This document shows, piece by piece, positions 43,013-53,023 of a stretch of DNA of 64,000 nt. The stretch spans positions 62,001 to 126,000 of the forward strand of contig NZ_BMYQ01000008.1 in assembly GCF_014652355.1 (NCBI RefSeq), written 5' to 3'. The first letter of the stretch is position 1. Each line of letters opens with the position of its first letter. The notes beneath the pieces were generated by a model. It worked only from the letters and a program-made list of their open reading frames with translations. It was not told the DNA's origin and ran no database searches. The position numbers and the translations under genes were made by a program. Source of the stretch: Gemmobacter lanyuensis (lineage in GTDB: Bacteria; Pseudomonadota; Alphaproteobacteria; Rhodobacterales; Rhodobacteraceae).

Positions 43013-44371
43013 TCAGCCCCGACGCACCGGGTTCCGCAGGGTGACCAGCTCTTCCGACATGGTCGGATGCACGGCCACGGTGCGGTCGAAGTCTTCCTTC
43101 GTCGCCCCCATCTTTACGGCGATCCCGACAAGCTGGATCATCTCGCCCGCACCGGGGCCGACGATATGGCAGCCCAGCACCTTGCGGCTCGCCGTGCTCA
43201 CGATCAGTTTCATCAGTACGCGGTCCTGCCGCCCGGCGAACAGTGTCTGCATCGGGCGGAAGGTGGCCACGTAAACCTCGATCGGCTCCTGCGCGCGCGC
43301 GGCCTCTTCCGTCAGACCCACGGCGCCTAGTTCGGGCTGGGTGAATACGGCCGAGGCGACCAGATCGTGATCCGCCTGCCGCGGTTCGCCCTTGAACACC
43401 GTATCGGCGAAAGCATGGCCTTCCCGGATCGCGACGGGCGTCAGGTTGATGCGGTCGGTCACATCGCCCACGGCATAGATCGAGGGGACCGAGGTCTGGC
43501 TCCAGCCATCCACCTTGATTTCGTCCTTGCGGCCGAATTCGACCCCCAGCGCCTCAAGCCCAAGCCCGCGGCTATTGGGGCTACGGCCGGTGGCAAACAT
43601 CACCAGATCGAATTCGCGTTCGGTGCCATCGGTCGCAACCGCGAGAATGCCGCCCGCAGTCTTTTCCAGCCGCAGGATGTCAGTCCCGCAATGGATGGTT
43701 ACGCCTGCGGCCTGCATCGCGGTCGAGACATGCCCGCGCGCTTCGTCATCAAAGCCACGCAGGATCTGCGCACCGCGGTAATACTGCGTCGTCTCGACCC
43801 CCAATCCATTGAGGATGCAGGCAAATTCGGAGGCGATATAGCCCCCGCCCACCACCAGCGCGCGCTTGGGCAGCGCCTCGAGGTGGAACATCTCATTCGA
43901 GGTGACGCCCAGCTCGGCGCCCGGAACGTCGGGGATGAAGGGCTTGCCGCCGGTCGCGATCAGGATGTGCTTGGCGGTGACGCGACGGCCATCGGCCAGG
44001 GCCACGGTATGGGCGTCGGCCACGGTTGCGCGTTGGTCAAACACCTCGACGCCCGCGTTTTTCAGCGTGCCGCGATAGGCATTCTCAAGCCGGGTCAGCT
44101 CAACCTCAAGCTGGCTGCGGAAATGCGACCAGTCAAAGGCGCCGGCCTCGACCTTCCAGCCATAGGCGCGGGCGTCCTCGATCATGCCGGGGTATTCGCT
44201 CGCGTAGACCATCAGCTTTTTCGGCACGCAGCCGCGGATCACGCAGGTGCCGCCCATGCGGTATTCTTCGGCCAGCGCAACGCGGGCCTTGCCCTCGGCA
44301 CTGGCGATCCGGGCTGCGCGTACGCCACCGGACCCGCCGCCGATGACGAACAGATCGTAATCGAATGTCAT
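43013..44371 (-). CDS. gor: Glutathione-disulfide reductase
   Basis: The 452-residue flavoprotein reduces oxidised glutathione with NADPH. FAD-binding GGGSGGVRAARIA (11-23), the redox Cys pair 43/48 in GGTCVIRGCVPKK, a NADPH motif GGGYIASEFACI and the C-terminal His in AVHPTMSEEL are all present. It lies 14 bases after rpiA, which may link pentose-phosphate NADPH supply to glutathione in one transcript. Confidence 0.94.
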   Translation of the reverse strand: MTFDYDLFVIGGGSGGVRAARIASAEGKARVALAEEYRMGGTCVIRGCVPKKLMVYASEYPGMIEDARAYGWKVEAGAFDWSHFRSQLEVELTRLENAYRGTLKNAGVEVFDQRATVADAHTVALADGRRVTAKHILIATGGKPFIPDVPGAELGVTSNEMFHLEALPKRALVVGGGYIASEFACILNGLGVETTQYYRGAQILRGFDDEARGHVSTAMQAAGVTIHCGTDILRLEKTAGGILAVATDGTEREFDLVMFATGRSPNSRGLGLEALGVEFGRKDEIKVDGWSQTSVPSIYAVGDVTDRINLTPVAIREGHAFADTVFKGEPRQADHDLVASAVFTQPELGAVGLTEEAARAQEPIEVYVATFRPMQTLFAGRQDRVLMKLIVSTASRKVLGCHIVGPGAGEMIQLVGIAVKMGATKEDFDRTVAVHPTMSEELVTLRNPVRRG

Positions 44372-44385
44372 GTCCGCGCCCTTCC

Positions 44386-45174
44386 TCAGTCGTCCAGATC
44401 GGCGAAGATGTTGTCGCTGTCGGCGAATTCAATGCGTTCGTCGAAAGTTTCGCCCGAGTTGATGTCGCGCAGCACGACGCGACCGTCGCCGTGGCCGATG
44501 ATCACTTTGTCGCAGATATCGATGAAAAGGCCATTCTCCACCACGCCCGGGATCTGGTTCAGCACAAGAGAAAGCTGCCGCGGGTTGCCGATCCGCTTGA
44601 GGTGCAGGTCCACGATGTAGTTGGCCTCATCCGTGACCAGGGGCGCATCGCCATTCATCCGCAGCGTCACATCGCGGTTCAGCACATCCATGCTGACCAG
44701 CATTTCCTCGATCAGCGCCTTGGTGGTCTGCCAGCCGAAGGGGATGATCTCGACCGGCAGCGGGAAGGCCCCCAGATTGGCGACGTCTTTGGCGGCATCG
44801 GCGATCACGATCATCTGGTCCGAGGCGGTCGCCACGATCTTTTCCTGCAGCAGCGCCGCGCCGCCGCCCTTGATCAGGTTCAGCTGCGGGTCGAATTCAT
44901 CGGCCCCGTCGATGGTCAGGTCGAGCCATTTGGCCTCGTCCAGAGAGGTGACCGGAACGCCCAGGCTGCGCGCCAGTTCGGCCGTGCGGGTCGAGGTCGG
45001 GACGCCCACGACCTTCAGCCCCTCTTCCCGGATGCGTTCGGCGAGGCAGCGCACCATCCAGGCCGAGGTCGAACCCGTGCCGAGCCCGATCTTCATCCCG
45101 GTTTCCACGAAATCCACAGCGCGTTTGGCGGCGACAAACTTGGCCTTGTCGATGGGCGAGAGATCAGCGGGCAT
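44386..45174 (-). CDS. rpiA: Ribose-5-phosphate isomerase A
   Basis: A 262-residue RpiA interconverting ribose-5-P and ribulose-5-P. Conserved blocks are KIGLGTGSTSAWMV, PTSTRTAELA, DLTIDGADEFD and LIKGGGAALLQEKIVA. It is some 35 residues longer than the E. coli enzyme, the extra being a C-terminal acidic tail (FADSDNIFADLDD). AAGGAG precedes the ATG at 45174. gor follows. Confidence 0.95.
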   Translation of the reverse strand: MPADLSPIDKAKFVAAKRAVDFVETGMKIGLGTGSTSAWMVRCLAERIREEGLKVVGVPTSTRTAELARSLGVPVTSLDEAKWLDLTIDGADEFDPQLNLIKGGGAALLQEKIVATASDQMIVIADAAKDVANLGAFPLPVEIIPFGWQTTKALIEEMLVSMDVLNRDVTLRMNGDAPLVTDEANYIVDLHLKRIGNPRQLSLVLNQIPGVVENGLFIDICDKVIIGHGDGRVVLRDINSGETFDERIEFADSDNIFADLDD

Positions 45175-45244
45175 GGGGAAACTCCTTCGCAAGCGTTGCC
45201 CGCTTATAGGCAGAACCCCACCCAAGTGCGAGGGGAGAATCCCG

Positions 45245-45787
45245 TCACCCCCCCGCCGCCGAGGCTGCCTGTGCAACGCCACGGCGCAGTTCGGCGGCCG
45301 TCACGCCCCCATCGCCATCCCCGTCAAAGAGCAAAAGCGCCTGCATCGCGGCAACCTCTTGCACCGAGACCGCCGCCTCGGCAGCACGGGCAGCAGCAGC
45401 CCCCACCTCTGCCGGATCGAGCGCACCATCCTGCCCTTGATCGGCATCGCTGACCGTCGTCAGAAAATCGCCGCGCCCGCGGGCCGAGAGGATGGAGAGG
45501 TAGCCTGACACCTCAACCGCGCTCAGCCCACCGTCGCCGTCGAAATCGGCGACCAAAAGGTCACGCAGCGCCCCGGCCCGCGCGGCCGCCCGATCGACCG
45601 CTATGGCACGGTCAATATCAGCACCAGTCAAACCCGATGGCCCGCCGAACCCGGCCACAAGCCGCAGCGCATCGGCCACAAAGGCATCCGGGTTGCGGTC
45701 CAATCGTTTTTGCACCGCTGCGGGCAGATCGACCGCATGGGCAAGGGTCGGACAGAACCAGATGAGCAAAGAAAGCAGAAATCGCAT
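45245..45787 (-). CDS. Exported EF-hand protein
   Basis: A 180-residue protein with a signal peptide (RFLLSLLIWFCPTLAHA) and three EF-hand-like loops: DFDGDGGLSAVE, DADQGQDGALDPAE and DGDGDGGVTAAE. It should bind calcium in the periplasm; function is unknown. GCAGGAGG precedes the ATG at 45787. It is divergent from sdaA and ends 71 bases before the rpiA start on the same strand. Confidence 0.82.
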   Translation of the reverse strand: MRFLLSLLIWFCPTLAHAVDLPAAVQKRLDRNPDAFVADALRLVAGFGGPSGLTGADIDRAIAVDRAAARAGALRDLLVADFDGDGGLSAVEVSGYLSILSARGRGDFLTTVSDADQGQDGALDPAEVGAAAARAAEAAVSVQEVAAMQALLLFDGDGDGGVTAAELRRGVAQAASAAGG

Positions 45788-45956
45788 CGAAACCTCCTGC
45801 ACCTGGTATCGATCGTGGCGCGATTCCGGTTAAGGCCGCGTTAACGCGGGACAGGCCCAGCAAGGCCCCGGACTTCGCTTTGCGCCAGAGCCTGTCGTTT
45901 TCCGCACGCCCCCGCGCGCCCCGGATCGCCATAGTGCGCGAAACAAGGAGTCGCGC

Positions 45957-47330
45957 ATGTTCCTTTCCGTATTCGACATGTTCAAAGTGGGCATCGGCCC
46001 GTCGTCCTCGCATACCATGGGGCCCATGGTGGCCGCGGCCAAGTTTCTGGCCACGCTGAAGGCAAGCCCGTTCCACGCCCATGGGCTGCGGGCCTCGCTG
46101 CACGGATCGCTCGCATTTACCGGGGTGGGCCATGCCACCGACCGGGCCACGATCCTTGGTTTGGCGGGGTTTGAGCCTGCCACCTATGACCATGCCAAGG
46201 CCGAAGCGGCGCTAGAAGAGATTCACGCCACCCGGACCATCACGCCGCCCGGTTTCGCCGCGATGCGCTTCGACCCCAAGACCGATATGGTCTTTGACTA
46301 CGGCCCCTCGCTGCCCGGCCATGCCAATGGCATGATCTTGCGCGCGCTGGATGCCGAGGGCGACGTGATCCTTGAGGAAACCTATTACTCCATCGGCGGC
46401 GGCTTCGTGCTGACGGCGGCGGAACTGGCCGCCGGGGAAAGCGCCAAGGCCGCGACGCCAGTGCCCTATCCGTTCGAAACGGCGGCGCAGATGCTTGAAA
46501 TGGCCGCGAAATCCGGCCTGTCGGTTGCCGAGATGAAGCGCGCCAATGAGCTGGTGTTCCGCTCCAAGGCCGAACTGGAGGCGGGTCTTGCCCGCATCTG
46601 GGAGGTGATGGACAATTGCATCGAACGCGGCATGGCGGTTGATGGCATCCTGCCCGGCGGGCTGAAGGTGCGCCGCCGCGCCAAGGGCATCCGCGAGGCG
46701 CTGGAGGCCGAGCGCGGCCTGAACATGACGCCGCCCCATACGATCAACGACTGGATGTCGCTGTATGCAATGGCGGTGAATGAGGAAAACGCCGCGGGCG
46801 GTCAGGTCGTGACTGCGCCGACCAATGGCGCGGCCGGGGTGCTGCCGGCCGTGGTGCGCTACTGGCTGGATCACGTGCCGGGGGCCAGCCGGTCGAAAAT
46901 CGGGGATTTCCTGCTGACGGCGGCTGCGATTGGCGGGCTCTGCAAGCACAATGCCTCGATCTCGGGCGCGGAATGTGGCTGTCAGGCCGAGGTCGGCAGC
47001 GCCGCCGCCATGGCCGCCGCCGGGATCTGCGCTGTGATGGGGGGCACGCCCGAACAGGTGGAGAATGCCGCCGAAATCGCGCTGGAACATCACCTTGGCA
47101 TGACCTGCGACCCGGTGAAGGGGCTGGTGCAGGTGCCCTGCATCGAGCGCAACGGTCTCGGCGCGATCAAGGCGGTCTCGGCCGCAAGCCTTGCCCTGCG
47201 GGGCGATGGCCAGCATCTGGTGAGCCTTGATGTCTGCATCGAAACCATGCGCCAGACCGGCCATGACATGCATGAGAAGTACAAGGAAACCTCGCTGGGT
47301 GGCCTTGCGGTGAACGTGCCGAACTGCTGA
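45957..47330 (+). CDS. sdaA: L-serine ammonia-lyase (Fe-S)
   Basis: A 457-residue single-chain serine deaminase converting serine to pyruvate and ammonia. The N-terminal domain starts FLSVFDMFKVGIGPSSSHTMGPM, and the catalytic domain carries Cys ligands for the 4Fe-4S cluster in CKHNASISGAECGCQAEVG with a third Cys in the MTCDPVKGLVQVPCIERN region. AAGGAG lies upstream. Confidence 0.95.
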   Translation: MFLSVFDMFKVGIGPSSSHTMGPMVAAAKFLATLKASPFHAHGLRASLHGSLAFTGVGHATDRATILGLAGFEPATYDHAKAEAALEEIHATRTITPPGFAAMRFDPKTDMVFDYGPSLPGHANGMILRALDAEGDVILEETYYSIGGGFVLTAAELAAGESAKAATPVPYPFETAAQMLEMAAKSGLSVAEMKRANELVFRSKAELEAGLARIWEVMDNCIERGMAVDGILPGGLKVRRRAKGIREALEAERGLNMTPPHTINDWMSLYAMAVNEENAAGGQVVTAPTNGAAGVLPAVVRYWLDHVPGASRSKIGDFLLTAAAIGGLCKHNASISGAECGCQAEVGSAAAMAAAGICAVMGGTPEQVENAAEIALEHHLGMTCDPVKGLVQVPCIERNGLGAIKAVSAASLALRGDGQHLVSLDVCIETMRQTGHDMHEKYKETSLGGLAVNVPNC

Positions 47331-47440
47331 ACGCCTGCCCTCCGCTTTTGCGGGGGGCAAAGCTGCCGGATGCACTGGAAGCGGCACCCTTTGTCGCATC
47401 CAGCCGGTTTGCGGCGCAACTGCCTGCCTATCAAGGCGGC

Positions 47441-48412
47441 ATGACCCAGATGACTTCCCCTTCCGTACCGCTGACCGGCCCGAACACCTCTGATCGCATC
47501 CTGCCCGGTGCGCTGCTGATGATTGCCTTTTGCGTGCTGGCACCGCTGCTGGATGTCTGTTCCAAACTTGCGACGCAGACGCTGCCCGTGGGTCAGGTGA
47601 CGCTGGCGCGGTTCGTGGTGCAGTCGCTGGTGATGCTGCCGGTGGTCATGTGGATGGGCGAATGGGGCCGCATGGACCGCAGGCTTTTTGGCATGGTGGT
47701 TCTGCGGGCGCTGTTTCTGGTGCTGTCGACCTATTGCTTCATCGCGGGGATTTCCGTGATGCCCATTGCCGATGCGCTGGCGATTGTCTTTGTGGAACCC
47801 TTCATCCTGCTGCTGATGGGCAAGATCCTGTTCGGCGAAGAGGTCGGGCCCCGCCGGATTGCGGCCTCGATCGTGGGGTTTGCCGGGGCGCTTCTGGTGA
47901 TCCAGCCCGCCTTTGCGACCTTCGGTCTGGTCACGCTCTATCCGCTGGGGACGGCGTTCCTGTTTGCCTTCTACATGCTGGCCACGCGCGCGATTTCCAC
48001 GCGCATGCATCCGGTGCCGATGCAGCTGCATACCGCGCTCGCGGGAACCGCGATCTGCCTGCCGGTCATTCTTTGGGCAGAGGGCACCGGCCTGCCCGAT
48101 CTGGACCCGCGCATGCCGCAGGGCATCGTCTGGCTCTGGCTGTTCGGGGTGGGGTTCTGGGCCTCGGTCAGCCATATGTGCATGACCTATGCGCTGAAGT
48201 TTGCACCATCTGCCACTTTGGCGCCGCTTCATTACTTTGAAATCGTGGTGGCGGTGGTGCTGGGCTATCTGGTCTTCAGCGACTTCCCCAATGCCATGAC
48301 CTGGGCCGGGATCGCCATCATCACCGGATCGGGGCTTTACGTGATCTGGCGGGAACGGCGCAGCGCGCAACAACGCGCAAGCCTTGACGCCCTGACCGAC
48401 CCGAGCTTTTAA
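47441..48412 (+). CDS. EamA-family (DMT) transporter
   Basis: A 323-residue inner-membrane protein with about ten transmembrane helices in two EamA repeats (about 20-155 and 170-305). The first repeat ends near EPFILLLMGKILFGEEVG and the second near HYFEIVVAVVLGYLVFSDFP, the usual PxE-like position. Substrates of this family are metabolites or amino acids; none can be named. AAGGCGGC precedes the ATG at 47441. Its last four bases overlap the converging thiN. Confidence 0.85.
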   Translation: MTQMTSPSVPLTGPNTSDRILPGALLMIAFCVLAPLLDVCSKLATQTLPVGQVTLARFVVQSLVMLPVVMWMGEWGRMDRRLFGMVVLRALFLVLSTYCFIAGISVMPIADALAIVFVEPFILLLMGKILFGEEVGPRRIAASIVGFAGALLVIQPAFATFGLVTLYPLGTAFLFAFYMLATRAISTRMHPVPMQLHTALAGTAICLPVILWAEGTGLPDLDPRMPQGIVWLWLFGVGFWASVSHMCMTYALKFAPSATLAPLHYFEIVVAVVLGYLVFSDFPNAMTWAGIAIITGSGLYVIWRERRSAQQRASLDALTDPSF

Positions 48413-49074
48413 AGCGCGCGCAAGACCGCCCCGAGGCACTTGCGCGGCAGGATCACCAGCATCGCATCGCTGTCGAAGGTCAGCTCCACATCCCGCGCGT
48501 CGGTGCAGTTCGAAGTGCCGATCCGCCCATCGGGCGCAAGGACAAGCCCGTCGATGGGCCAACGCAGACCCCGGCTTTGCCCCCTGACCGGCGCAAGCGG
48601 GAAGAGCGAGAGCCGCTCGCCCACCGGCAGGCGCAAGCGCAGGTGGCGCGGCGCGGCAAAGACCACGTCCTTTGGCCCCAGCAGCACGCAGGGCGCGCCG
48701 CCATTGGCCCGGTGCCGCACCAGCCCCGACAGCACTGCCAGCGCATGATCGGCCCGCCCCCCCATGACGCCGAGGGCCAGAACCATTGGCGCGCGGATGG
48801 ACCGCAGCGCCTTGTCGAAATCGGTCGTCTCCTGTTCGGCCAGATGGAGCATTTGGGCGCCTTGCAGCTGCGCCTTTGCCGCCGCGCTGATCGAATCAAA
48901 ATCGCCGATCACGGCGGCGGGCCTGACCCCCAGCGCCAGCGCGCGATCCGCCCCGCCATCGGCCGCCACCACCATCGGCGCATGTTTCTGCGCCAGGCGC
49001 AGGTCGGCGCGCATCACCGGCCCCCCCGCAATCAGCGTGACCGGCGCTGAGGATTCGACAATCAGGGGATTCAT
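48409..49074 (-). CDS. thiN: Thiamine pyrophosphokinase
   Basis: A 221-residue kinase that turns thiamine into thiamine diphosphate. Motifs fit the family: VVAADGGADRAL, VIGDFDSIS, EQETTDFDKAL and GRADHALAVLS. The C-terminal beta domain (VGERLSLFPL, TSNCTDARDVEL) is also standard. It converges on the EamA transporter, with stop codons overlapping. Confidence 0.9.
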   Translation of the reverse strand: MNPLIVESSAPVTLIAGGPVMRADLRLAQKHAPMVVAADGGADRALALGVRPAAVIGDFDSISAAAKAQLQGAQMLHLAEQETTDFDKALRSIRAPMVLALGVMGGRADHALAVLSGLVRHRANGGAPCVLLGPKDVVFAAPRHLRLRLPVGERLSLFPLAPVRGQSRGLRWPIDGLVLAPDGRIGTSNCTDARDVELTFDSDAMLVILPRKCLGAVLRAL

Positions 49075-49211
49075 GCGGATACTGTTCCCGAATTAAGGCA
49101 GAGGGTGGGGCTGCGGGCCATAATCAATCCTTCAAATTACCCCTATCTGTCCATGGAATCGAACCCGGCCCGCGTAAATTGGGCACATGGTTAGTAGAAG
49201 GCGAGCGTCCG

Positions 49212-51299
49212 ATGATCGGAGCCAGTAAAATTCTCACGGTTTCCTATGGCACCTTCTCTTGCACGTTGGAGGGGTTTGACGACCCTTTCAACACGATGAA
49301 GGCGATTGCCGAATACTTCCGTGATCTGGCAGCCGAAGACCGTTATTTCGGGGCGGAACCGCCGACGCCCGATGCCGCGATGCTGCACAAGATTGCCGAA
49401 CGGGAAATCCAGCGCCGGGTTGAGGCCAAGATCCAGGAAAACGGTGTCATCCTGCGGGCTGGTGGCGATGAGGCGGCAGCCCAACCCCGCCTGACCGCCC
49501 CGGCGCAGAACGCACCGGCCATGCAGCCGTCCGTCCCGCCCGTGGCGGAGGTGCCCCAAACTCCGGTGGCGCCCGCCGTGATGGATGAACCAGGCGAGAG
49601 CCTGACCGCCAAGCTTGCCCGGATTCGCAGCGCGGTGGCGGAAAGCCGCCCGACCGCGGCCCCCGCCACGGAATATATTGAGGATGTCCACGCCGAAGCC
49701 CCGCTTGCGCCCCTGCCCGTCGCAGAGGATCTCCTGCCCGAAGATGTGATGCCGGTGATGGCTGCAGATCCGCTGCAGGACGCGCCCCTGCCGGAAGACA
49801 GCATGGACGCGCAGGAAGATCTACCGCAGGCAGACCTTGCCGCGCTGGCCGCCGAGGCGGAGCAGCATGTGGTGGCCGAAGCCCTGCGCCCGGTCACGCC
49901 GGAACCCGATCAGGATTTCGGCGCCGAGCTGGTTCTTGAGGATGCGCTAATTGCCAACATCCGCACCGAGGTTATCGATGAAGCGGCCTTGCCCGATGAG
50001 GACGATCAGCCCGAGCCTGACCTGTCGGGCATTCTGGCGGCTGTCGCGGCCCCCGATAGGGCACCTGCGCCCGCGGACGGCGACGGCTTCGACGATGACG
50101 CAACGGGCAGCTTTGACGATGACCTGCCGCCGGAGCCCACCGCCGCAGAGGTGCCCGAACCTGAACCCGAAATGGCTGCGCCCTTCGCGGCCCATGACGC
50201 AGCCGAAGAACCTGCTGCGGCGCTGGATGACCGCCTGCAGCGCGCCCGCGCGCGGGTGATCCGCATCCGCCGTCCGCTTGCTGCCGAAGCGCAAGTCGCA
50301 GATGCCGAGGTGGTCGCCGACACCCCCGCCGCGGCGCCCGTCCTCTCGCCCGAGGCGGAGGCCGATCTGATGCGCGAATTGGCTGCAGTTCAGGCCGAAT
50401 CGACAGACGCCCCCACCACGGCCGAGCCCACCACGGCCGAGTCAGTGCGCCCGGTTCGCCCGGTCCGTCCGGTGCGCCCCACCCGGCCCGAAACGACGCG
50501 CCCGGTTGCCGTTCCGCCCCAGGCCGAAGCGCTCGCGCAGCCCGTGCCCGACGCCGATGCCCATGAGGCTGCCGTGTCGCGCCTGATCGCCGAGACCAAC
50601 AGCCAGATGGCGGGCCCGGAAACCCGCCGCCGCATGTCGGCGATCCAGCATCTGAAGGCCGCAGTGGCCGCCACCGTCGCCGAGCGTCGCGCCGGAGCCG
50701 CCCGCCCCGTGAACGACTCTGAACGGATTGATCCCTACCGCGAGGCCCTGTCCCACATCGTGCGCCCCGCCCGGAGCGAAGTCACCGCACCGGAAATGCT
50801 GGCCGAGGGGGGCACGACCACTGTTGCCCGCCCCGCCCCGCTGGTGCTGGTGTCCGAACTTCGGGTGGATCGGGCCGTGGCACCTGCCGCCCCTGCGCGT
50901 GCCGCGCCCACACCTCAGTCGATCTCTGATGATTTCGACGATGAGGATGACCTGGATCTTGAGGATCTCGATCTGGACGAAGAGGAAGAAAACCTCTTCG
51001 CCGACAGCCGCGGCTTTGCCGAGTTTGCGGAGCGTCTCGGGGCGCAGGGCCTTCCGGCCCTGCTTGAGGCTGCGGCGGCCTACGCCGCCTGCATCGAGGG
51101 TCGCCCGCATTTCTCGCGGCCGCAGATCATGCGTCAGGTGGCCAATCTGGTCGATCAGGCCGGGACAAACCGCGAAGACAGCCTGCGCAGCTTCGGGTCG
51201 CTGCTGCGGGTGGGCAAGATCGTCAAGGTGAAGCGCGGGCAGTATGCGCTGTCCGATTCGTCGCATGTTCTGGCCGAGGCACGCAAATTGGTGGGCTGA
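49212..51299 (+). CDS. Large acidic protein with conserved terminal domains, unknown function
   Basis: A 695-residue protein. The first 75 residues are compact and conserved-looking (SKILTVSYGTFSCTLEGFDD, then RDLAAEDRYFGAEPPTPD). The middle 500 residues are disordered, rich in Ala, Pro, Glu and Asp, with an RPVRPVRPVRPTRP run near residue 415. A very acidic segment (EDDLDLEDLDLDEEEE) precedes a C-terminal 90-residue domain (LGAQGLPALLEAAAAYAACIEGRPHFSRPQIMRQV...). No signal peptide or membrane helix. I recall N-terminal homologues in other Rhodobacterales. AGAAGG precedes the ATG; a start 33 bases earlier is possible. A terminator follows. Confidence 0.75.
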   Translation: MIGASKILTVSYGTFSCTLEGFDDPFNTMKAIAEYFRDLAAEDRYFGAEPPTPDAAMLHKIAEREIQRRVEAKIQENGVILRAGGDEAAAQPRLTAPAQNAPAMQPSVPPVAEVPQTPVAPAVMDEPGESLTAKLARIRSAVAESRPTAAPATEYIEDVHAEAPLAPLPVAEDLLPEDVMPVMAADPLQDAPLPEDSMDAQEDLPQADLAALAAEAEQHVVAEALRPVTPEPDQDFGAELVLEDALIANIRTEVIDEAALPDEDDQPEPDLSGILAAVAAPDRAPAPADGDGFDDDATGSFDDDLPPEPTAAEVPEPEPEMAAPFAAHDAAEEPAAALDDRLQRARARVIRIRRPLAAEAQVADAEVVADTPAAAPVLSPEAEADLMRELAAVQAESTDAPTTAEPTTAESVRPVRPVRPVRPTRPETTRPVAVPPQAEALAQPVPDADAHEAAVSRLIAETNSQMAGPETRRRMSAIQHLKAAVAATVAERRAGAARPVNDSERIDPYREALSHIVRPARSEVTAPEMLAEGGTTTVARPAPLVLVSELRVDRAVAPAAPARAAPTPQSISDDFDDEDDLDLEDLDLDEEEENLFADSRGFAEFAERLGAQGLPALLEAAAAYAACIEGRPHFSRPQIMRQVANLVDQAGTNREDSLRSFGSLLRVGKIVKVKRGQYALSDSSHVLAEARKLVG

Positions 51300-51353
51300 T
51301 CGCCCACCATTTTCTCCGGGTTGAAGGGCTGCCACCCGCCCCGGAACGCGAAA

Positions 51354-51382
51354 GGCGGAAGGGTCACCCCTTCCGCCTTTTT
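51354..51382 (+). terminator. Intrinsic terminator after the 695-residue protein gene
   Basis: GGCGGAAGGG (51354-51363) and CCCTTCCGCC (51368-51377) pair around a four-base loop and are followed by TTTTT; AAA precedes, so it may act in both directions between the converging genes. Confidence 0.9.
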
Positions 51383-51387
51383 CGATG

Positions 51388-51624
51388 TCAGCGCCCGTCT
51401 TCGTCGCGCGGGGCATCAGGATCGGCCTGCCCTACCCCTTTGAAGATGAACTTGAACGGCAAGGCCCAAAGGAAGCCCAGGCCTACATAGATCAGCAGCT
51501 CCAGCCAGATCGGCGGGCGGTCCAGCGCGCCCATGATCCCCCAGACCAACCCGATATAGACGGGCAGGCCCAGGATCAGGATCAGCAGCGCAAGCCGCTT
51601 GCGGGTGCGATAGCCCAGTGCCAT
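51388..51624 (-). CDS. DUF2842 membrane protein
   Basis: A 78-residue protein with two transmembrane helices (about 10-32 and 40-60) and the GFLWALPFKFIFKGVGQ segment typical of DUF2842. Function is unknown. It follows purA by four bases on the same strand, so both share a transcript. Confidence 0.88.
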   Translation of the reverse strand: MALGYRTRKRLALLILILGLPVYIGLVWGIMGALDRPPIWLELLIYVGLGFLWALPFKFIFKGVGQADPDAPRDEDGR

Positions 51625-51628
51625 GCGA

Positions 51629-52921
51629 TCAATCCGCGAAGGGATCGGTCACGAGGATGGTGTCATCGCGCTCGGGCGAGGTCGAGAGCAAGGCAACCGG
51701 GCACTGGATCAGCTCTTCCACGCGGCGGACGTATTTGATGGCGGCAGCCGGCAGTTCAGCCCAGCTGCGGGCGCCGGCGGTCGATTCGCTCCAGCCTTCC
51801 ATCTCTTCGTAGATCGGCTTGCAGCGGGCCTGCTGATCGGCGGCGGTGGGCAGATAGTCGATGGTGGTGCCATCGAGATCATAGCCCACACAGATCTTCA
51901 GCGTCTTGAAGCCGTCCAGCACGTCCAGCTTGGTCAGCGCGATGCCCGACACGCCGCTGGTGGCGCAGGTCTGGCGCACCAGAACCGCATCGAACCAGCC
52001 GCAGCGGCGCTTGCGCCCGGTGACGGTGCCGAATTCATGGCCCCGCTCGCCCAGACGCTGACCGTCTTCGTCATGCAGTTCCGCCGCGAAGGGGCCTTCG
52101 CCCACGCGAGTGGTATAAGCCTTGACGATACCCAGCACGAAATCGATCGCGGTCGGGCCAAGGCCCACGCCGGTCGCGGCCTGACCGGCCAGCGTGTTGG
52201 AAGAGGTCACGAAGGGATAGGTGCCGAAATCGACATCCAGCAGTGCGCCTTGCGCGCCTTCGAACAGGATGCGCTTGCCCGCGCGGCGGGCGTCGGTCAG
52301 CACTTTCCAGACCGGGGCGGCAAAGGGAAGCACCTGCGGCGCGATCTCTTTCAGTGCGGCGATCAGGGCCACGCGGTCCACAGGCTCCAGCCCCAGACCG
52401 CGGCGCAGCGCGTCGTGATGGGCCAGCAGGCGGTCCACACGGGTTTCCAGCGTCGCCGCATCGGCCAGATCGGCCACACGGATGGCGCGGCGGCCGACCT
52501 TGTCTTCATAGGCCGGGCCGATGCCGCGCCCGGTAGTGCCGATCTTGGCCACACCGACAGCGCCTTCGCGGGCGCGGTCCAGTTCGCCATGCAGAGGCAG
52601 GATGAGCGAGGTGTTTTCCGCGATCATCAGGTTTTCTGCATTGATCTCAACGCCCTGCCCGCGCAGCTTGGCGATCTCGGAGACAAGGTGCCAGGGGTCC
52701 AGCACCACGCCATTGCCGATGACCGACAGCTTGCCACCGCGCACGATGCCCGAAGGCAAGAGCGACAGCTTGTAGACATTGCTGCCGATGACCAGCGTGT
52801 GGCCTGCGTTATGGCCGCCTTGGAAGCGTGCGATCACATCGGCGCGTTCGCTGAGCCAGTCAACGATCTTGCCCTTCCCCTCGTCGCCCCATTGGGCGCC
52901 GACTACGACGACATTGGCCAT
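51629..52921 (-). CDS. purA: Adenylosuccinate synthetase
   Basis: The 430-residue GTP-dependent enzyme of AMP synthesis. [16 protein letters not shown] (8-23) holds the GTP P-loop and catalytic Asp; GHNAGHTLV, the [24 protein letters not shown] block and [18 protein letters not shown] (guanine-binding NKxD-like) follow. Full length. DUF2842 is encoded directly downstream. Confidence 0.97.
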   Translation of the reverse strand: MANVVVVGAQWGDEGKGKIVDWLSERADVIARFQGGHNAGHTLVIGSNVYKLSLLPSGIVRGGKLSVIGNGVVLDPWHLVSEIAKLRGQGVEINAENLMIAENTSLILPLHGELDRAREGAVGVAKIGTTGRGIGPAYEDKVGRRAIRVADLADAATLETRVDRLLAHHDALRRGLGLEPVDRVALIAALKEIAPQVLPFAAPVWKVLTDARRAGKRILFEGAQGALLDVDFGTYPFVTSSNTLAGQAATGVGLGPTAIDFVLGIVKAYTTRVGEGPFAAELHDEDGQRLGERGHEFGTVTGRKRRCGWFDAVLVRQTCATSGVSGIALTKLDVLDGFKTLKICVGYDLDGTTIDYLPTAADQQARCKPIYEEMEGWSESTAGARSWAELPAAAIKYVRRVEELIQCPVALLSTSPERDDTILVTDPFAD

Positions 52922-53023
52922 GCCCGGAATCCTTCGGCAAAGTGAAACCCGCGACCGTATATAGACGCAACCCGCGCGAGGACAGAGGAAAATCGCCCCT
53001 CGGGCGCGCCATGCACAGGAAAC

